Of a DNA stretch of 64,000 bases, positions 59,115-64,000 are shown one piece after another. Position numbers and translations under genes: made by a program. The notes under the pieces are model-generated. The model did no database searches, had not been told where the DNA came from, and worked only from the letters and a program-made list of their open reading frames with translations. The number at the start of each line of letters is the position of its first letter. Position 1 is the stretch's first letter. The stretch lies in the NCBI GenBank assembly GCA_020831585.1, contig JAFIGE010000004.1, positions 1-64,000 of the forward strand, read 5' to 3'. This DNA comes from Opitutales bacterium. GTDB lineage: Bacteria; Verrucomicrobiota; Verrucomicrobiia; Opitutales; Oceanipulchritudinaceae.

Positions 59115-62012
59115 TCACTCCGAGTCCGCTTCGTCGTCGCTGTCGGCGGGCGGGGCCATGGCGACGGGGAGAATGCGGATGCGCAAGGCGCGCTCGGGGA
59201 GGAGGTATTGCCGGGCAAGCTCCTCCACTTGCTCGCGCGTGATGGAGGGGAAATCCACGAAGAGGGTGCGCGACCATTCGAGGAGATGCGGGTTTTGCGC
59301 GGCTCCGAGGAGCACACTCAGCCAATAGGGGTTGGAGCGGTATTGATCCTCCAGACTCTTCAGGCGGGGCTGGAGGACCCGGACAAACTCATCTTCGCTG
59401 ATCCCGTTTTCGCGGAGGTCTTCGGCAATGCCTTCCATGATTTCGATGGCGCGCGCGGTGAACTCCGCCTCTGTGTTGACGATGGCGATGAGGTGGCCGT
59501 AGCCCTCGAAGACACGGTTGGCGTTGTGGAAGGCAAAGGGGCTGTAGGTTTCGCCGAGGCGGTTGCGGATTTCCACGCGCAGGCGGTCGCTGATAACGCC
59601 GCCGAGGATGGAGAGGCGGCGGTTGCGCAGGATGTCCATCTGGTCATCGGTCACCCAATGCACGGTGGCGCGGGCGCGGGGAATTTGCGTGGTGTAGCGG
59701 AAGTCGCGGGCCTCGCCCCCCCGGTGGAAGTCCACCCGGCGGGCTTCCGCAGGAATATCGAGCTGCCTGGCGCGGGCAGGCAGGGCCCCGAAGGTGGCGC
59801 GAACGGCTTCCACGAGCGTGTCCGGGTCGAAGTCGCCGACGACGGCGATTTCCAGCGGGCCTTCGCTGAGGTAGGGCATGAACCATTCGCGCAGCTCCGC
59901 CGTGGTGCGTTGCTCCAGCGTGGCGCGGTCGGGGAGACCAAAGCGGAAATCGCCCCCGGCGAGGAAGGCCGCCATTTCTTTGGCCGCGACTCCGTCGACC
60001 GTGTGGTTCACCTGCTGGTAGATTTGCGGAATGAACTGGCGGAAGCGGCGCTCGGCCTCCGGGCGGAACCCGGGGGCGACAAAGGCGGCCGCGAGGAGAT
60101 CGAGCTGGCTGCGCAGATCGCGCGGAGTGGTTTCTCCGCGCAGAGAGAAGGCGTCGTCCTCCACAACGAGGTTGGCGGAGACAGTTTTGCCTGCAAAGAT
60201 GCGACTGAGCTCATCGGCACTGTGCGAAACGAGGCCGCCCGCCGTGAAGGTGTAGGTGGCAAACATGTCGAGCCCCTCGATTTCGGGCCGGAGGCCGAGG
60301 CGACCGCTGCCAAAGCGCGCGCCGAGACGGATGCGGTTTTGCTCGAAGTCGGTGCGTTTAAGGTGCAGGACGACATTGTTGGCAAAAACCACCCGCTCGG
60401 CGTCGAGGCCCTCGACGGGCACGCGTTCGACGATTTCACCGGGTTCGCCAAGGCGGGTGTAGGCAAAGTCGGGGATCTCCAGATCCTCCGGAGCCGCAAC
60501 CGGGAGGGCCAGTGCCCCGCGGAAGGTGGCGCGCATGATGGCAAAGGCCCCGGTGATGTCGGTCTCGCTCTCCAGCCGGACGAAGCGGTCCGTGGGCGAC
60601 CAGGCGTCAGCGAAGACGGCGTGCACATTTTCCGGTGTGATGTAGGGCTGGATGGACTGCGCAAAGACGAGATCCTGCGCCGGGCTGCGGAAAACGCGGT
60701 CGCGGCTGATGGAAGCGGAAAGGCTGTCGGCGATCTGACGGGATTCGCGCGAAGGGGCGCGGGCGGCGGCAGTTTCGGCGGCGTTGAGGACCTCGGCGGC
60801 AACGAGGGCGATTTCGCTTTCGGAGAATCCGTATTCCAGGGCGCGGCGCTTTTCGAGCGTGATGCGCTCGAGGGCGGCGGGCCAGGTGTCCGGATTGGTC
60901 ACGGCGTCAATGCCCGCAATGTCGGCGAAATTCATGAAGCTGTAGGTGTAGGAGGAGGCGCTGCGGAAGGGCGCGTCTTCCTCTTCGGCGATGCGGGCGA
61001 GACGCCGGTTGAGGGCGAGGCGGGCGAGGTTGGCGAGGTAGCTTTCCACGCGTGCCTCGAAGGTGTCGGTGGGATCGGCCGTGAGGCGCACGGTGGAGAC
61101 GGAGACTTCCGTGCCGGGGAGTTCGGGATCGTGATAAAAATGGTAGGACTGGCCGCGCGGAACGATCGTCCCCAGCTTGGGGTCGGGGAGCGGATCGGGG
61201 TTGGGAGCCATGGATCCGAAATACTCTTCGAGCAGTTCGCGCGCCCGCCCGGGCTCGATGTCGCCCACGATGATCACGGCCATACGATCGGTCGTGTACC
61301 AGCGGTCGTAGAAGGCGCGGATGTCCTCATGGTTCATCGTTCGCACGGTCTCTTCGATCCCGATGGGCAGGCGCGTGTGGAAGAGGGTGTGCGGCATGAG
61401 GAAACGGAAGCTGTCAATGAGGGAGCGGAAGGAGGGGGAGTCGCGGTCGAGCATCTCCGCGAGGATCACGCCCCGCTCGGTCTCAGTCTCCTCTTCGAGG
61501 ATAAGGAGTTGATCGGCGTAGTCGCGCAGGGCCTGAAAAGTGGGGAGGAGCATCTCGTCGGCTGCCGTCGGCACCTCGAATTTGTAAACCGTCTCGTGGA
61601 AAGCGGTGTGCGCGTTGGTGTCGGGCCCGAAATCCATACCGAGCCGCTGGCCCAGCTCGATCATCTCGCCCGGGGAGAAGTGGGTCGATCCCTTGAAGCC
61701 CATGTGCTCGAGGTAGTGGGCCATGCCTTGCTCGACATCCTCCTCCATGAGGCTGCCCACTTGCACGAGGAGGCGCAGGCTGATGCGGCGGGGCGGCTCG
61801 TTGTGTTGGAGAATGGCGTAGCGCAGGCCGTTTTCGAGCGTGCCGAAGTGAACCGCCGGATCCGCCTCCAGGTCACTGCGCTCGTGCGCGAAGACGTCAG
61901 CCGGGAGGCTGGGCAAGGAACCAAATAAACTGATGGCCAAGCCCGCGAGGAGCACCCAGGCTCCATTCGAATTAGCCTTGTTCCGGCGACGGGTGGGCAT
62001 AAGGTGACTCAT
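59115..62012 (-). CDS. Secreted M16 family zinc metallopeptidase
   Basis: A 965-residue protein from ATG 62012 (MSHLMPTRRRN), with 62000 (MPTRRR) as alternative. The basic N-terminus and hydrophobic GAWVLLAGLAISLFGSLPSLPA form a signal or anchor. The zinc motif HYLEH is at about 99-103 and the third ligand Glu at about 185 (VILAEML). Two M16 repeats with the inactive C-terminal half are visible, ending in an acidic tail. The track of insulinase-like motifs (HxxEH, FGPDTNAHTAFHETVY) is intact. It is divergent from the Kdo transferase, whose GTG at 62020 lies eight bases away; a longer M16 start at 62039 would overlap it and was rejected. Confidence 0.9.
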   Translation of the reverse strand: MSHLMPTRRRNKANSNGAWVLLAGLAISLFGSLPSLPADVFAHERSDLEADPAVHFGTLENGLRYAILQHNEPPRRISLRLLVQVGSLMEEDVEQGMAHYLEHMGFKGSTHFSPGEMIELGQRLGMDFGPDTNAHTAFHETVYKFEVPTAADEMLLPTFQALRDYADQLLILEEETETERGVILAEMLDRDSPSFRSLIDSFRFLMPHTLFHTRLPIGIEETVRTMNHEDIRAFYDRWYTTDRMAVIIVGDIEPGRARELLEEYFGSMAPNPDPLPDPKLGTIVPRGQSYHFYHDPELPGTEVSVSTVRLTADPTDTFEARVESYLANLARLALNRRLARIAEEEDAPFRSASSYTYSFMNFADIAGIDAVTNPDTWPAALERITLEKRRALEYGFSESEIALVAAEVLNAAETAAARAPSRESRQIADSLSASISRDRVFRSPAQDLVFAQSIQPYITPENVHAVFADAWSPTDRFVRLESETDITGAFAIMRATFRGALALPVAAPEDLEIPDFAYTRLGEPGEIVERVPVEGLDAERVVFANNVVLHLKRTDFEQNRIRLGARFGSGRLGLRPEIEGLDMFATYTFTAGGLVSHSADELSRIFAGKTVSANLVVEDDAFSLRGETTPRDLRSQLDLLAAAFVAPGFRPEAERRFRQFIPQIYQQVNHTVDGVAAKEMAAFLAGGDFRFGLPDRATLEQRTTAELREWFMPYLSEGPLEIAVVGDFDPDTLVEAVRATFGALPARARQLDIPAEARRVDFHRGGEARDFRYTTQIPRARATVHWVTDDQMDILRNRRLSILGGVISDRLRVEIRNRLGETYSPFAFHNANRVFEGYGHLIAIVNTEAEFTARAIEIMEGIAEDLRENGISEDEFVRVLQPRLKSLEDQYRSNPYWLSVLLGAAQNPHLLEWSRTLFVDFPSITREQVEELARQYLLPERALRIRILPVAMAPPADSDDEADSE

Positions 62013-62019
62013 TTTTTCC

Positions 62020-63339
62020 GTGATCTGGTTGTATCGCATACTCTTACCTCCGTTTTTCCTGCTCCTGCTGCCGTATTACCTACTGCGGATGTGGCGGCGG
62101 GGGGGCTACCGACGACAGTTTGGGAACCGGTTTGGAATCGTTCCCCACTTTCCACCCGCCCGCGATGGAGTCAAACGGATTTGGATCCAGGCCGTGAGCG
62201 TGGGCGAGTTGCTCGCGGCCGGCCCGCTTTTGCAGCGCTTTGCCCACCAGGGGAATGTGGAGATCATCCTCACCACCACCACGAGCACGGGCCTGCGCCT
62301 CGCCCATGAGCGCTATGGATCGCTCGCACGGCACATCGGCGTGTTTCCGATCGATTTCTGGCCCTTTTCCGCGCTGACTTGGCGACGGCTGCGGCCGACG
62401 GGCGTCATCCTTTTCGAAAGCGAGCTTTGGCCCGAGCACCTCCGGCAGGCCGCGCGGCGGCAGGTCCCTGTGTATCTGGTGAACGCGCGCCTCTCCGAAC
62501 GCTCCTTCGGGCGGTATTTCCGCCTCCGCGCGCTGGCGCGCCCGCTGCTGCGTCCGCTCACGGGAATTTTTGCCGCCACGCCCTCGGATAAACACCGTTT
62601 TCTCGGCCTCGGCCTGGACGCGCCGGTCACGCTCACGGGCAACCTCAAGGTGGATTTCGATCCCGAGCCCGTCCTCGATGCCGCCGCGCAAACCGCCCTC
62701 CTGAGGGAATGTGGCTTCCTGGACGAGGACGCCGCAAACCCGCCGCCAGTCGTCGTGGGCGCGTCGACTTGGCCCGGCGAGGAAAAGGCCCTCGTCGAAG
62801 CCTGGCAGGACCTCCGGGAGGAGGAAGACTTGGAGGACCTCTGCCTCATCATCGTTCCCCGCCACGCCGAGCGCGCCAAAGCTATCGAGGCCGAACTCAC
62901 GGAAATCCTCGAAGACGGCGACCCGCCCCCGCATTTCCGCACCTGGGACCACCCGGCCCCCGCCGGCACCCGCGTCTACGTGGCCGACACCACCGGTGAG
63001 CTCCGCAAGTTTCTCCAGGTGGCCACTGTCGTCTTTGTCGGTAAATCCCTGCCGCCCCACATGGACGGGCAGACGCCCATCGAGGCCGCCGGCTATGGCA
63101 AACCCCTTGTTTACGGCATGGGTATGAAGAATTTCGCTGACGTCGCTACCGCGCTTCTCTACGACGGCGCGTCGGAAATGGTGCCCGACGCCCTCTTTCT
63201 CACCGAAGCCTTCGGCACCGTCCTGCAGAATCCTACCGTCCGCAAGGAGCGCGCCGCCGCCGCCCGCAAGTGGTTCTCCGCCAACAAAGGAGCCATTGAC
63301 CGCACCTGGGACGGCCTCCAGCCTTTGCTGGAGCGGTGA
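62020..63339 (+). CDS. waaA: 3-deoxy-D-manno-octulosonic acid transferase (KdtA/WaaA)
   Basis: Adds Kdo to lipid A precursor at the inner membrane, so the cell makes LPS. The 439-residue GT-B protein starts at GTG 62020 with one anchor helix (RILLPPFFLLLLPYYLLRM), then IWIQAVSVGELLAAGPLLQRF, ILTTTTSTGLRLAHERY, GVILFESELWPEHLRQA with the catalytic-type Glu, GNLKVDFDP, VVVGASTWPGEEKALVEAW, VPRHAER, VYVADTTGELRKFLQVATVVFVGKSL and GQTPIEAAGYGKPLVYGMGMKNF. All are standard for KdtA. Confidence 0.95.
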   Translation: MIWLYRILLPPFFLLLLPYYLLRMWRRGGYRRQFGNRFGIVPHFPPARDGVKRIWIQAVSVGELLAAGPLLQRFAHQGNVEIILTTTTSTGLRLAHERYGSLARHIGVFPIDFWPFSALTWRRLRPTGVILFESELWPEHLRQAARRQVPVYLVNARLSERSFGRYFRLRALARPLLRPLTGIFAATPSDKHRFLGLGLDAPVTLTGNLKVDFDPEPVLDAAAQTALLRECGFLDEDAANPPPVVVGASTWPGEEKALVEAWQDLREEEDLEDLCLIIVPRHAERAKAIEAELTEILEDGDPPPHFRTWDHPAPAGTRVYVADTTGELRKFLQVATVVFVGKSLPPHMDGQTPIEAAGYGKPLVYGMGMKNFADVATALLYDGASEMVPDALFLTEAFGTVLQNPTVRKERAAAARKWFSANKGAIDRTWDGLQPLLER

Positions 63340-63388
63340 TTCGGGGCATGGAGGGGGACGAAGGAGGCCATCCTCCCGAGCTTTATCT

Positions 63389-63418
63389 TCCTGAAAATCA
63401 GGAGCTTTCATTCAAGTT
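63389..63418 (+). terminator. Weak terminator candidate behind waaA
   Basis: TCCTGA-AAA-TCAGGA (63389-63403) forms a six-pair stem followed by GCTTTCATTCAAGTTTT. The T-tract is interrupted, so confidence is low. The 162-base gap before the sigma factor gene otherwise shows no gene. Confidence 0.35.
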
Positions 63419-63501
63419 TTGATCATCTCCAAAGCATCCCGGGCGATCCATCCGTCAACAATTCGCCTTGAGAAGAAGGGAAGCTTGGTCTTCCTTTACC
63501 T

Positions 63502-64000
63502 ATGATGCCCCCTGAAGCTTATCCTCCCGAGGGTGCCCCACCGGATACGTTGCCGTTTCCGGAGGAGCCGGATGTGCAGTTAATGCTGCGCCTGAGGGAG
63601 GGCGACGAGTCGGCGCTGAATGAACTTGTCGAGCGATGGAAGCACCCGCTGATCAACTTCTTTTACCGCTCAGTCAAACAATACGAACTTGCCGAAGACC
63701 TCTCCCAAGTCACTTTTGTGCGGATCTACCGCTCTGCCCCCAAATACCAGCCGCAGGCGAAGTTCTCCACCTACCTCTTCCACATCGCCCGCAGACTGCT
63801 CATCAACGAATTCCGCCGTCAGCAGCGCAAACCGCTGGATGCCGTTGATCCCGCCGAAATTCGCTTGGCCGACGACTCTGATAGTGAACGCGCCACCCGC
63901 GAAATCGAGGAAGCCTTCCAACATGCACTCGGCGAACTGCCAGAAAACCAGCGCACGGCCCTCCTCCTTTACAAACAGCAAGAGATGAGCTACGCCGAAA
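63502..64000 (+). CDS. RNA polymerase sigma factor, ECF type (3' end outside window)
   Basis: The frame is open from ATG 63502 (MMPPEAYPPEGAPPDTLP) to the window end, 166 codons. Region 2 follows: LMLRLREGDESALNELVERWKHPLINFFYRSVKQYELAEDLSQVTFVRIYRSAPKYQPQAKFSTYLFHIARRLLINEFRR, including the DLxQxTFxRxY and FSTYLFxIARxxxxNEFRR promoter-melting segments. An acidic linker and the beginning of region 4 (ALGELPENQRTALLLYKQQEMSYAE) come next. This is a typical ECF sigma factor. The partner anti-sigma factor is expected just past the window edge. Confidence 0.93.
   Translation, partial: MMPPEAYPPEGAPPDTLPFPEEPDVQLMLRLREGDESALNELVERWKHPLINFFYRSVKQYELAEDLSQVTFVRIYRSAPKYQPQAKFSTYLFHIARRLLINEFRRQQRKPLDAVDPAEIRLADDSDSERATREIEEAFQHALGELPENQRTALLLYKQQEMSYAE

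Overview
The window is GC-rich, gene-dense bacterial chromosome, most likely from the Verrucomicrobiota (probably the Opitutae side). Pointers are a TIGR04138/Minf_1886-type protein (a family I know from Verrucomicrobia and Planctomycetes), an LPS gene (Kdo transferase), a GldG/DUF4340/AsmA cluster and several RAYT transposases. This placement is inference. I saw no rRNA, tRNA, CRISPR array or prophage.

Layout. 1-490: edge-truncated RAYT transposase. 601-2301: CBS/DRTGG family II pyrophosphatase, convergent with a TIGR04138 - M16 protease - recN operon (7075-2356, minus). 7232-10581: LolD/MacB-like ABC ATPase and a large FtsX-type permease. 10905-17813: the accessory-looking part. A 59-codon Sec-secreted peptide gene (13258-13437, minus) is followed by a YcaO-like gene and a receiver-only response regulator. 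It is divergent from a 1212-residue beta-propeller hybrid histidine kinase and a NarL-type regulator, and a second NarL-type regulator lies further left. Variants of one inverted repeat precede the peptide, YcaO and left-hand regulator genes. I consider this the best candidate for an undescribed system, possibly a modified secreted peptide coupled to its own phosphorelay.

17898-19085: Old Yellow Enzyme, then a 5' remnant of chrA and araB (minus). 21212-25279: TPP riboswitch and thiS-E-G-H-F. 25292-28971: second RAYT, ilvE, polyphosphate glucokinase and a membrane protein (all minus). 28976-32914: VanZ-like, ligA (zinc cysteines lost) and protoporphyrinogen oxidase. 32927-39238: comM - pilB - pilT - pilB (minus). 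39339-42622: third RAYT, a secreted EEP-fold hydrolase and an M48 protease. 42817-49467: complete F-type ATP synthase operon a-c-b-delta-alpha-gamma-beta-epsilon, with strong hairpins on both sides of the c-subunit gene. 49700-50692: fourth RAYT. 50852-58771: GldA/GldF-like ABC pair, GldG-like, DUF4340 and AsmA-like proteins. 59115-63339: secreted M16 protease divergent from Kdo transferase. 63502-end: 5' part of an ECF sigma factor gene.

Overlapping or touching stop/start codons (7978, 22240, 24173, 31472, 51868, 6598) indicate translationally coupled operons. Start codons were chosen from family N-termini, signal peptides and overlaps; uncertain ones are marked in the entries.
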